Assembly: GCA_910579465.1 (NCBI GenBank)
Contig: CAJTUB010000002.1
Location: forward strand, 68,980-132,979
Direction: 5' to 3'
Length of the DNA: 64,000 nt
Source of the DNA: an uncultured Lachnospiraceae bacterium
GTDB lineage: Bacteria; Bacillota; Clostridia; Lachnospirales; Lachnospiraceae
The position numbers and the translations under genes are program-made. Below are positions 52,397 through 60,375 of this stretch, piece by piece; within the stretch, counting starts at the first letter, position 1, and every line of letters starts with the position of its first letter. The notes under the pieces are model-generated. The model did not search any database, had not been told where the DNA came from, and was given only the letters and a program-made list of their open reading frames with translations.

Positions 52397-53185
52397 ATGA
52401 TAAGCAGTACGGCAAATCCGCGGGTAAAACATATTGTGCAGCTGCAGAAAAAGGCGCGGGAGAGAAAAGAGCAGGGGCTGTTTGTAATCGAAGGAAGGAA
52501 GATGCTTGAGGAGGTGTTGCGGGACGCGCCCGGAGCAGTTGCGGAGCTCTATGTTACAGAGGAGTATGCGGCGATGCCGGAACAGGAGAAGGAGCTTTCC
52601 GGTATCCGCTACGAGGTTGTTTCAGACGAGGTTATGAGGGCGATGGCGGAGACTATGGAGCCGCAGGGGGTGCTGGCGGCAGTGCATATGCCGCAGTATG
52701 ACAAGCAGGAGCTTCTGAAGCGGGAGGACGCGGTCTGGCTTGCGCTGGAGGATTTGAGGGACCCCGGAAATCTCGGGACGATACTCCGGACTGCAGAGGC
52801 CGCAGGTGTGACCGGGGTGATTTTGAGCCGCAATTCGGTGGATATGTATAACCCGAAGGTGGTCCGTTCCACGATGGGAGCAATTTTCCGTGTCCCTCAT
52901 TTTTATACGGAGGACTTCCTTTCGGAGCTTTCGGAGCTGAAACGGGGCGGCGCATGTCTCTATGCGGCACATCTTGCCGGGACACAGGAGTATGATATGC
53001 CGTTATATGCAGGAAAGACGGTTCTTTTGATTGGCAATGAAGCGGGCGGTTTAAGCAGTGCTGCCGCAGAAGCGGCGGACTATCTTGTGAAAATTCCGAT
53101 GGAGGGAAAGGCAGAATCGCTGAATGCAGCAGTAGCAGCGGCGCTGCTTGTTTATGAGACCTACCGCAGACGGAGAGACGCCTGA
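52397..53185 (+). CDS. TrmH family RNA 2'-O-methyltransferase
   Basis: 262 residues: an N-terminal L30e-like substrate-binding domain (residues about 1-95) and a SPOUT domain with LEDLRDPGNLGTILRTAEA (motif 1), GNEAGGLS (motif 2) and KIPMEGKAESLNAAVAAAL (motif 3). It methylates a ribose in rRNA or tRNA using SAM. Follows ktrA by 23 bp. Confidence 0.92.
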   Translation: MISSTANPRVKHIVQLQKKARERKEQGLFVIEGRKMLEEVLRDAPGAVAELYVTEEYAAMPEQEKELSGIRYEVVSDEVMRAMAETMEPQGVLAAVHMPQYDKQELLKREDAVWLALEDLRDPGNLGTILRTAEAAGVTGVILSRNSVDMYNPKVVRSTMGAIFRVPHFYTEDFLSELSELKRGGACLYAAHLAGTQEYDMPLYAGKTVLLIGNEAGGLSSAAAEAADYLVKIPMEGKAESLNAAVAAALLVYETYRRRRDA

Positions 53186-53338
53186 CCACGGCAGAGGGAA
53201 TTTTGGTGTACGGTGTCGGATATTCTGAAATAAAGTGGGAAAATTTGTAATTTTTGGCTTCCAAAAAAAGTAAAATGAGATATACTTAGTTCCGTAAAGG
53301 ACAAGCGATGCGGCTATGGCGTACGGAAAGGAGTATAT

Positions 53339-54469
53339 ATGAAAGAATTACTGGAACAGGGAGGCGGACTGGCTCTGACAGGAGTGATACTGGGAATCGC
53401 ACTGATTACAAGGCTGGTGCTGTGGACATATTACAGTCTGCTTGGAACTGCCTGCAAAAATCCGGAAACGACAAATCACAAGGCGGTTTGCGGAATCAGG
53501 GGGGAACTGCTCCGGCGTCTGCAGGACGGAACCGGGGTAAGGAACGTAATGGTCTATCTGGAATACCGTCTGGCAAGGTGTAAGGCTCTGGGAATCCGGA
53601 TAGGAATCTGGGAAGGCATTGCAGAGCGCTCAGTGCTGCTTGTGCTGCTTACAGGAGCATTGACGGCGTCAGGCGGCGTCCTGTGGGAATGTGAAAGCAG
53701 GATGGTTCTTGCGATGCTGTTTTTCAGTGTGATGTCAGCAGGCGTGCTGTTATTGCTGGATTTGTTTGCAGGACTGCGGGAAAAGCGTGAAAGAATAAGA
53801 CTTTGCATCGGGGACTATATTGAAAACTGCTGTCTTGCAGAATGGGACAGGCAGTATGGCAAAGGACAGGCAGCCTGTGCTGCAGAGGAACCGGAAGCAG
53901 CGGACAGACAGCGCAGCAAAGGGAAGAAGCTACATAGCGACAAGAAAGAGGCGAAAAAGGAAAAGACCCTGCAGAAGCGGGCAGTAAGGAAAGCCAGAAA
54001 GGCAGTAAAAAAGGAAGAAAAGGCAAGAAAGCGATACCTCCGCAGCAGCAGAATCCGGGCAGAGAAGGAACGCCGGAAGGAAAAAAGACTGATTATGCAG
54101 CTTAGCAAAGAGCAGAAGCAGAGACAGTGCAAGGCACAGATGGAAAAACGGAGACTTACGGAGGAGCTGCTGCGGGAGCGCAGGCAGATGGAGGCAAGAC
54201 AGCTGGCAGAGCTAAAGAGCCGTGAACGTGCCAGAGAAGCCGCTTCCGTGCAGGAGACCAGGACCATGACGGAGGAGGCGCCGGAGGAGGCACTGCCGTT
54301 TATGGAAGAAGGTATGGCACTGCCGGAGGAAAGCGTGAAGCCGCAGGAAGAGGCTATGAAACCGCAGGAGGAAAACGGGGCAGCCGCAGCAGAGGCAGAG
54401 GCGGCCGCAGCAACAGAAACCTCCTATGAAGCGCTGTTAAGAGAGGTTTTAACGGAGTATTTAAAATAA
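53339..54469 (+). CDS. Membrane protein with long charged coiled coil, unknown function
   Basis: 376 residues, not recognised. Three membrane helices lie at about residues 13-32, 98-118 and 125-145. From about residue 180 to 305 it is strongly Lys/Arg/Glu-rich with heptad-like coiled-coil character, and the C-terminus is Glu/Ala-rich. Cys pairs occur around the second helix and at 165-185. It stands alone between the TrmH gene and the polyphosphate-type operon. Confidence 0.65.
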   Translation: MKELLEQGGGLALTGVILGIALITRLVLWTYYSLLGTACKNPETTNHKAVCGIRGELLRRLQDGTGVRNVMVYLEYRLARCKALGIRIGIWEGIAERSVLLVLLTGALTASGGVLWECESRMVLAMLFFSVMSAGVLLLLDLFAGLREKRERIRLCIGDYIENCCLAEWDRQYGKGQAACAAEEPEAADRQRSKGKKLHSDKKEAKKEKTLQKRAVRKARKAVKKEEKARKRYLRSSRIRAEKERRKEKRLIMQLSKEQKQRQCKAQMEKRRLTEELLRERRQMEARQLAELKSRERAREAASVQETRTMTEEAPEEALPFMEEGMALPEESVKPQEEAMKPQEENGAAAAEAEAAAATETSYEALLREVLTEYLK

Positions 54470-54503
54470 TTAAAAAAATGAGGAAATTCTAAAAGATAAT
54501 TTA

Positions 54504-54532
54504 TTGAAAAAAAGTCAGGAAAGTGGTATAAT
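54504..54532 (+). promoter_or_regulatory. Promoter of the VTC-operon leader
   Basis: TTGAAA at 54504 and TATAAT at 54527 are 17 bp apart. Transcription would start near 54539, over 215 nt before the next start codon. Confidence 0.8.
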
Positions 54533-54583
54533 AGAGCAGATTTATCAGGGAAAGCGGCTCCGGCAGGACCTGCCGGAGAGGTT

Positions 54584-54616
54584 TGAGGCTGCCGTGCTGA
54601 GCGCGGCAGTTTTTTC
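54584..54616 (+). terminator. First intrinsic terminator in the leader
   Basis: GCTGCCG/CGGCAG-type stem followed by six T residues and a second T-rich stretch. Confidence 0.8.
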
Positions 54617-54698
54617 TGTTTTATAAGAAACATCGTGTGATACCGGCACGAGAGTCTGCGCGCGGACGCATTGTTCCATAAATATACATTTTTTATTC

Positions 54699-54722
54699 AC
54701 AGATTACACACATCTGTTTTTT
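54699..54722 (+). terminator. Second intrinsic terminator in the leader
   Basis: ACAGAT (54699) pairs with ATCTGT (54712) and a T run ends at 54722, 33 bp before the VTC start codon. The stem is short, so it may be weak. Confidence 0.55.
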
Positions 54723-54755
54723 ATGATAAAAGACAGGAACAAAGGAGGGGGACGT

Positions 54756-55523
54756 ATGGCAATTGAGGTATTTAACCGGTATGAGAAAAAATACCGGATT
54801 AATGATATGTGTTATCAGAGGCTCAGGGAACGTCTCCCGGAATATATGGAGGCGGATGCCTACAGTCAGGATGGTGGTCTTTATACAATCTGTAATATCT
54901 ATTATGATACGCCACAGAATGATTTAATCCGGCATTCCATAGAGGAGACCTTTTACAAGGAGAAGCTGCGGCTCAGGAGCTACGGGACGGCGGCGCCGGA
55001 GGACAAGGTGTTTCTGGAAATCAAGAAAAAGTATAACGGGCTGGTCAATAAACGGAGGACCAGACTGACACTGACAGAGGCATATTCGTTTGTGAAAACC
55101 GGCAGGCTGCCGGAGTATAAGCCTTATATGAATGAACAGGTCCTGCATGAGCTGTATTACCTCATCCACAGGATGGAGCTGGTTCCGGCGTTGTTTTTAT
55201 CCTACCGGCGGGCGGCAATGTTTGGAAAAGAGGATAAGGATTTCAGGATTACCTTTGACCGTGATATTACGACCAGACGGTATGACCTCGGGCTTCATTA
55301 CGGCGTATACGGGGAGAAGCTTCTTCCGGAAGACGAGTGGATTATGGAAATCAAAATTGATAAGGCGATGCCGCTCTGGATGACAAGGCTTCTCTCGGAG
55401 CTTCACATTTATCCGGCGTCCTTTTCCAAATACGGAACGGAATATAAGCATTACCTTGCGGTGCAGGAGCCGGTGCAGCGTGAAGCGGCTCCTACAGAGG
55501 AGGAATGCCGGGACGGATGTTAA
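54756..55523 (+). CDS. VTC domain (polyphosphate polymerase-like) protein
   Basis: About 255 residues forming a single VTC/CYTH-like tunnel domain: FNRYEKKYRI at the N-terminus, IYYDTPQND, LRLRSYG, FLEIKKKYNGLVNKRR and MEIKIDKAMPLW supply the expected basic and acidic residues. Eukaryotic Vtc4 makes polyphosphate; the bacterial role is not proved. A DUF4956 membrane protein gene follows by 48 bp, a pairing common in Firmicutes. The ATG at 54756 has AAAGGAGG upstream. Confidence 0.87.
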   Translation: MAIEVFNRYEKKYRINDMCYQRLRERLPEYMEADAYSQDGGLYTICNIYYDTPQNDLIRHSIEETFYKEKLRLRSYGTAAPEDKVFLEIKKKYNGLVNKRRTRLTLTEAYSFVKTGRLPEYKPYMNEQVLHELYYLIHRMELVPALFLSYRRAAMFGKEDKDFRITFDRDITTRRYDLGLHYGVYGEKLLPEDEWIMEIKIDKAMPLWMTRLLSELHIYPASFSKYGTEYKHYLAVQEPVQREAAPTEEECRDGC

Positions 55524-55571
55524 GTACATGGCATGAGGTAACAAGAGAAAGATAAAAGGAGAAGGAAAATT

Positions 55572-56261
55572 ATGTTGGAGAAATTATTCGGAGTAGCGGA
55601 GCAGGAGGCGGCAATCAGCGTAACGGACACGCTTTCGTATATGCTGGCGGCAGTATTGATTGGAATTATTATTGCCGCGGTTTATATTCTGATTACAGAA
55701 AGAAGCAGACGTTCGTTCAGCTTTATTGTCAGTATGCTGATGCTTCCTGCGGTTGTAACGCTTGTCATTATTCTGGTCGGCAGCAATGTGGCGCGGGCAT
55801 TTTCCATTGCAGGCGTATTCGCGCTTGTCAGGTTCCGGAGTGTGCCGGGAGAGTCAAAGGACATTTCCCTTGTATTTATGGCAATGGCAGCGGGACTTTC
55901 ATGCGGACTTGGCTACATTACGCTTGCTTTCAGTGTTCTGGCAGTCTTATGCGTGATTGTCCTGGTTGCATTCAAGGTCGTGGCGGTCTGCTTTAAGGAT
56001 ACGACAAAGCAGCTGAACATTCTGATTCCGGAGGATATGAATTATAACGGAGCGTTTGACGACATTTTTGGAAAGTATACGAAATCTTCATCTTTGGAGC
56101 GTGTCAGAACCACGAACATGGGGACGCTGTTCGAACTGACCTACCGGGTACAGATGAAGCAGAAGGCGGATGAGAAGGCGTTTATCGATGAAATCCGCTG
56201 CAGGAACGGAAACCTGAAAATCAGTTTGTGCATGAAGGAATATAACACGGAGAAGCTGTAG
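55572..56261 (+). CDS. DUF4956 membrane protein
   Basis: 229 residues: about four membrane helices in the first 145 residues, with FALVRFRSVPGESKDISLVFMAMAAGLSCG as the most conserved segment, and a cytosolic C-terminal domain. Found next to VTC-domain proteins, so probably a membrane partner for polymer synthesis or export. The CotH-like gene sometimes seen in this operon type is absent. Confidence 0.87.
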   Translation: MLEKLFGVAEQEAAISVTDTLSYMLAAVLIGIIIAAVYILITERSRRSFSFIVSMLMLPAVVTLVIILVGSNVARAFSIAGVFALVRFRSVPGESKDISLVFMAMAAGLSCGLGYITLAFSVLAVLCVIVLVAFKVVAVCFKDTTKQLNILIPEDMNYNGAFDDIFGKYTKSSSLERVRTTNMGTLFELTYRVQMKQKADEKAFIDEIRCRNGNLKISLCMKEYNTEKL

Positions 56262-56337
56262 TGGGGAATACCATACGATTGCTGTTTCCCTTAAAAGTCA
56301 TCAAGGCACAATCCCGTAATTTTGAGAGGAGACATAA

Positions 56338-57024
56338 ATGGATATCGCTTTATATTATCAGGAAAAAGGAAAGAAAGAGCCGTTTCTCTTTTTGCATGGG
56401 AACGGAGGAGACGGCTCCTATTTCAAGAATCAGATAGATTATTTTAGCGACAGATACAGGGTGATTGCCTTGGACACACGGGGGCACGGCAAATCACCAA
56501 GAGGTACGGAACCTTTTACGATAGAACAGTTTTCCCGTGACTTGTATGATTTTATGGAGGGTCTTGGAATTTCAAAAGCAGTTATTCTGGGGTTTTCAGA
56601 CGGGGCAAATATAGCAATGAAATTTGCAATAAAATATCCGGACAAGGTAAAGGCATTGATATTGAACGGGGGAAACCTGAATCCGGAAGGAGTAAAAAGA
56701 GTGATACAAATCCCGATTGAAATAGGATACAAAATAGCAAAGCGGTTTGCTGCAAAGTCACCCGGTGCGAAAAAGAATGCCGAATTGCTCGGATTAATGG
56801 TGAATGAGCCGAATATCCGGTTAAATGAATTATCAAAAATAACAGCTCCCACGCTCGTAATTTGTGGAAGAAGGGATATGATTAAGGAGTCCCATACAAA
56901 GAAGATTGCGGAAAATATACCTGATGCAAAATTATCGATTATAAAAGGGAATCACTTTATTGCAAATAAGAGATATGTTACATTCAATAAAGAGGTGCAA
57001 GAGTTTTTACAGACAATCCGGTAA
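56338..57024 (+). CDS. Alpha/beta hydrolase
   Basis: 228 residues: oxyanion-hole region FLHGNGGDG, LDTRGHGKS, nucleophile elbow GFSDG (Ser at about residue 86), the Asp in CGRRDMI and His in GNHFIANK. Complete catalytic triad of a small hydrolase or esterase; substrate unknown. GAGAGGAG upstream. It precedes an AT-rich stretch. Confidence 0.87.
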   Translation: MDIALYYQEKGKKEPFLFLHGNGGDGSYFKNQIDYFSDRYRVIALDTRGHGKSPRGTEPFTIEQFSRDLYDFMEGLGISKAVILGFSDGANIAMKFAIKYPDKVKALILNGGNLNPEGVKRVIQIPIEIGYKIAKRFAAKSPGAKKNAELLGLMVNEPNIRLNELSKITAPTLVICGRRDMIKESHTKKIAENIPDAKLSIIKGNHFIANKRYVTFNKEVQEFLQTIR

Positions 57025-57140
57025 CTTTTTTCCCTTTTCGAAATCATGTACCCGTGGAAAATAACTTATAAGTATACACTATAGATGGCAGATAAGGTTT
57101 TTATGAGCATATATGTAAATCGGAATTTGGGGAGATCATC

Positions 57141-57566
57141 ATGGAAGAATTGTTGGTTTATGCACTTTTGCTTTATGAGAAATTAGTAACAGAAACTGAG
57201 TACAATAAACGGCTTGATGAAATATTTCTCAACGCTCCCGAAAACGATGATGTGCTCTATTTAGAATGGGAAACGGATATAAAAAAAGCTATTATTTATA
57301 TACGAACGCATATTGATTACAATAATTTGGACATAGATTTATTTGGTAAAATTTTGATGAGCAAATTAAAGGAGGTCTATAAAAATTATTCGGATACAAG
57401 AGAATTTGCAAGTCGAATGTATAGCTTGTGGGAGGATTTGCCCGGAAACCTCCAAGATATAGAACCTTTTTGGACGCTCTGTTATGCTGATGATCCCTTA
57501 TCATGGGGAGATGAGGGACAAACCAGAAATATTTATGAGCGTATGTTGTGTTACTATGACGATTAA
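57141..57566 (+). CDS. Small acidic hypothetical protein
   Basis: 141 residues, acidic and helical at the N-terminus, with DVLYLEWETDIKKAIIYIRTHID in the middle. It looks like the small AT-rich proteins often found as orphan immunity genes, but no family can be named. GGGGAG upstream. The AT-rich composition contrasts with the operons on both sides. Confidence 0.55.
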   Translation: MEELLVYALLLYEKLVTETEYNKRLDEIFLNAPENDDVLYLEWETDIKKAIIYIRTHIDYNNLDIDLFGKILMSKLKEVYKNYSDTREFASRMYSLWEDLPGNLQDIEPFWTLCYADDPLSWGDEGQTRNIYERMLCYYDD

Positions 57567-57751
57567 ACGAATAGAACAAATTCCCATTTATAGAAATGTT
57601 AGATTGTTGAAAGTTATGTAATCTGTGTAGAAATGTACTTTGTATTTCAAAATTTATGCATCGGGAACATTTCTCCGAAAAGGGAGTAACTTTTTTTCTT
57701 GTTTTTGTCTTAACGCCTCTTCCGGCTGCATGAAAAGTCTGTTTCTTTGGG

Positions 57752-57821
57752 CAAATACGAAATCAGCTTGCCATACAGCACCAGGACTTTTTAAATTACT
57801 TAAAAAACGCGGAAACCCGGG
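57752..57821 (+). repeat. About 70-bp dispersed repeat (copy B)
   Basis: Matches 30721-30788 (copy A) at most positions in the same order and ends in GCGGAAACCCGGG, 11 bp before a promoter. The surrounding 57567-57751 shows no supported gene. Confidence 0.75.
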
Positions 57822-57832
57822 CAGGGAAATAA

Positions 57833-57861
57833 TTGACAGAAAAGGGAAACTATGCTAGTAT
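57833..57861 (+). promoter_or_regulatory. Promoter of the subtilase leader
   Basis: TTGACA at 57833 and TAGTAT at 57856 are 17 bp apart, with an extended TGC before the -10. The start would be near 57868. Confidence 0.8.
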
Positions 57862-57867
57862 GAAAGG

Positions 57868-58017
57868 GTAGAATAAAGCAGATTTATGGAATTTTTGTGG
57901 AATCATAAAAATGCAAGGTGGGGGAGTAAAAAAGAAATTTATCGGAAAACAGGTTTTCTGATTTCAGTTTTCCCCCGGCTGCAGATGCTTTGACTGCAGC
58001 CGGGGGGATTTTTTTTA
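57868..58017 (+). ncRNA. Candidate attenuator leader with mutually exclusive hairpins
   Basis: Between promoter and terminator lies about 150 nt without an ORF. GGGGGA (57920-57925) can pair with TCCCCC (57971-57976), closing a long hairpin with GAAAT/ATTTC and CGGAAAA/TTTTCTG inside. The same CCCCC begins the 5' arm of the terminator stem. The two folds therefore compete, the usual design of a transcription attenuator or riboswitch. Alternatively the product is a free small RNA. Confidence 0.55.
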
Positions 58018-58018
58018 T
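57972..58018 (+). terminator. Very strong intrinsic terminator
   Basis: CCCCCGGCTGCAG (57972-57984) pairs perfectly over 13 bp with CTGCAGCCGGGGG (57994-58006), followed by eight T residues. Confidence 0.93.
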
Positions 58019-58033
58019 TTGCGCATCCGCGGG

Positions 58034-58115
58034 GTCAAATACCCTGCCCCTCTGGGCGGACAGGCGAAAGAGAAGCTAAGTCATATCCTGTAGCTTTCGT
58101 TGCAGCGTATTTGAC
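58034..58115 (+). other. Multibranch inverted-repeat structure before the subtilase gene
   Basis: GTCAAATAC (58034-58042) and GTATTTGAC (58107-58115) form a 9-bp closing stem around GCCC/GGGC and AAGCTA/TAGCTT hairpins, giving a three-way junction. No ORF. It may be a leader RNA element or a dispersed repeat. Confidence 0.5.
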
Positions 58116-58192
58116 TACAAGGTCGTTGCGGAAAGGGGGGAGACAGACAGCAGGAAAGTCAAAATAGCGGCGGAAAAGATTTGTAGGAGAGT

Positions 58193-60361
58193 ATGAAGAA
58201 AGAGAGTAAATGGTTAAAAAGAAGAAGCATTCAAAAAATTACTGTATTGTTATTGGCAGTATGTATCAGTGTCAGCGGTCTGTCTGTAGCGGGGTATACT
58301 GGGACGGGCAGCACCGGGACGGCAGGCGGGAAGCCGGGGGCATATACAGATGCAGGAAATCTGCAAGGCAGCCCGTCCGGGGAAAGTCAGGATATTGTCC
58401 GTGGCTTCGGGAGCAAAATCAAGGACAAGAAGCAGAAGGAAATAAAGGTCAGGGTAAACCACGGAAATCAGGGGAACCGGAACGGGAAGTCATGGAACCT
58501 ACAGATGCTACAGGCAGAAAACGTAAATGCAGGGAAAGCGGAAGGCTCCGGCAGGAAAATAAAGGTTGCAGTCATTGACTCCGGTATTAATTTCAGTACC
58601 GACCTCCCGGTTGCCGTACGGAAAAACTTCATCCCGGAGGATGAACGAAATGTGCTCTATGAGGATCCGAGCGGGCATGGGACCGCGGTTGCAGGGATTA
58701 TCGCGGCACTGGACAATGATGAGGGGATTACCGGCATCAATCCGCGCGTGGAGCTTTACTCGGCACGCGTGCTGGATGGGAATCTGGAAGCGCCGGTAGG
58801 ACGGATTGCGGAAGCAATCGACTGGGCGGTAGGGCAGGATGTGGACATCATCAATATGAGCTTCGGCATCGCAAAGAATGTAAAGGAGCTGGAGGAAGCG
58901 GTTGGGGGAGCCGCTGCGGCAGGTATCCTTTTGGTAGCGGCCGCAGGAAATGGGGAGACCGTTGCCTACCCTGCGGCATATGATGAGGTAATTGCAGTCG
59001 GCTCCGTCACCGCGGAGGGGCTTGCGGCAGAAGGCAGTGCCAGCGGGGAGGCACTGGAGCTGATGGCACCGGGCGAGAATATTCTCTCCAGTGGCATCTT
59101 CGGCGGCGTTACCGGGATGTCCGGCACAAGTATGGCAGCACCGCATGTGGCAGGGGCGGCGTCCGTCCTGATGGAGTTAAACCCGGAAATGCCTGCGGAC
59201 TATATACGGATGCTCTTAAACTATAGTGCGAATCTGTACGGTTCCCCGGATGAATATGGAAACGGGGTACTTGACCTGGGGTATGCGATTGAGATAAACG
59301 ATAAGTTTAAAAAGCTTTATGAAAAACATATCGATAAAGCGGAAAAGAATAAAAAGAAAAAAGAGAAGCAGAAGGAGAAGTTCTGGGGCGAGGTATTAAA
59401 GACGATACCGGAAAACGAAAAGGCAGTGGAGACCTTTACGGGGGTGGAGGTTGTCGAGGGGATGTGGCTGAAGGATAACCGGGACCATGAGGGAAAGAGG
59501 CATGAAGATTTTATATATGATGGTCTTACAGGGACACAGATGAGTTTTACAGCTGCACAGATGGCAGTCCTCACTTTTGCCTGCGGATATCCGGATAAAG
59601 CAGATTCCGGACTTCACGACATGGATGATAACCCATATCATGGTTTTTTGTGGCAGAGAAAAAAGACTGTTGCAAATGGGAAAACAGAATATACGCCATT
59701 ATATAATTCTAATTACATTGCCAACTATATTTTCCTGACAAAACTCGCGAAAGCTTTTGGCAACGCAGCATCCGTACCAAAGGGGACTATGTTTCAGAAT
59801 GATTATGACAGGATTTTAGAGGATATCACAACGACCAGACTGGGAACAAGGACGTGGGAGCAGGTATTTGATTTGCTAAATTCAGACCGCGAGGTAAATT
59901 TATCTGTGACCTCTGAAAATAAAAGGTTATTTATCTATGGGATAGCAATACACTGCATTTCCGATACCTTTGCCCATAGTACATGGGCAGAGCAGTCAGG
60001 CGTATGGAAAAGAGTATCGCATAAAAACTATAATGACCCTAAAAAAACAGAAGAGGAAAATAACGAAGCATGGAAAACGGATGCAGATAATCCTGATTAT
60101 TTTCCGATGAGATATAAGACGGCTCAGGCTGCAGTACAGTCTGCACTGGCAAAGGCATGTTATGGCACAGAGGGATTATTGGCAGACTTTTTATTTCCAT
60201 CAATAAATTTTGGAACATTTTATCTTGGTAATTATGCATCATATGCTAAAAGAGTAAATTCCCAAATTTATAATTCAGGTGCAAGCGCTTTTGATAGCGG
60301 GGATCTGGATAAAAATGTTTTGAACTATAATTTTGAGAAGCATACGTATTATGTTCAGTGA
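58193..60361 (+). CDS. Secreted subtilase (S8) fused to a zinc-phospholipase-C-like domain
   Basis: 722 residues. A signal peptide (residues 1 to about 35) precedes a Gly/Lys-rich stretch and the S8 peptidase with VIDSG (Asp129), GHGTAVAG (His162) and GTSMAAPHVAGA (Ser313), ending near residue 365. After a Lys-rich linker (about 380-400) comes a helical domain of about 320 residues with LTGTQ, AAQMAVLTFACGY and HCISDTFAHSTW (His587, Asp591, His595). The HxxxDxxxH spacing and helical content recall zinc-dependent phospholipase C/DUF6765-like proteins. This pairing of domains is unusual. Base composition becomes more AT-rich in the C-terminal domain. Lipoprotein genes follow by 14 bp. Confidence 0.82.
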   Translation: MKKESKWLKRRSIQKITVLLLAVCISVSGLSVAGYTGTGSTGTAGGKPGAYTDAGNLQGSPSGESQDIVRGFGSKIKDKKQKEIKVRVNHGNQGNRNGKSWNLQMLQAENVNAGKAEGSGRKIKVAVIDSGINFSTDLPVAVRKNFIPEDERNVLYEDPSGHGTAVAGIIAALDNDEGITGINPRVELYSARVLDGNLEAPVGRIAEAIDWAVGQDVDIINMSFGIAKNVKELEEAVGGAAAAGILLVAAAGNGETVAYPAAYDEVIAVGSVTAEGLAAEGSASGEALELMAPGENILSSGIFGGVTGMSGTSMAAPHVAGAASVLMELNPEMPADYIRMLLNYSANLYGSPDEYGNGVLDLGYAIEINDKFKKLYEKHIDKAEKNKKKKEKQKEKFWGEVLKTIPENEKAVETFTGVEVVEGMWLKDNRDHEGKRHEDFIYDGLTGTQMSFTAAQMAVLTFACGYPDKADSGLHDMDDNPYHGFLWQRKKTVANGKTEYTPLYNSNYIANYIFLTKLAKAFGNAASVPKGTMFQNDYDRILEDITTTRLGTRTWEQVFDLLNSDREVNLSVTSENKRLFIYGIAIHCISDTFAHSTWAEQSGVWKRVSHKNYNDPKKTEEENNEAWKTDADNPDYFPMRYKTAQAAVQSALAKACYGTEGLLADFLFPSINFGTFYLGNYASYAKRVNSQIYNSGASAFDSGDLDKNVLNYNFEKHTYYVQ

Positions 60362-60375
60362 GAGGAGTGCAAAGC

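Larger units (their letters stand above)
54539..54722 (+). ncRNA. Candidate attenuator leader or small RNA with two terminators
   Basis: A perfect hairpin CTCCGGCA/TGCCGGAG (54558-54578) precedes an intrinsic terminator: CTGCCG (54589) with CGGCAG (54604), then TTTTTT. CGGCAG at 54561 can pair either with CTGCCG at 54570 or with CTGCCG at 54589, so formation of the terminator can be switched. A second terminator, ACAGAT/ATCTGT plus a T run, lies at 54699-54722. No ORF is seen. It could be a riboswitch-like control of the VTC operon or a free RNA of about 80 nt. Confidence 0.5.
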
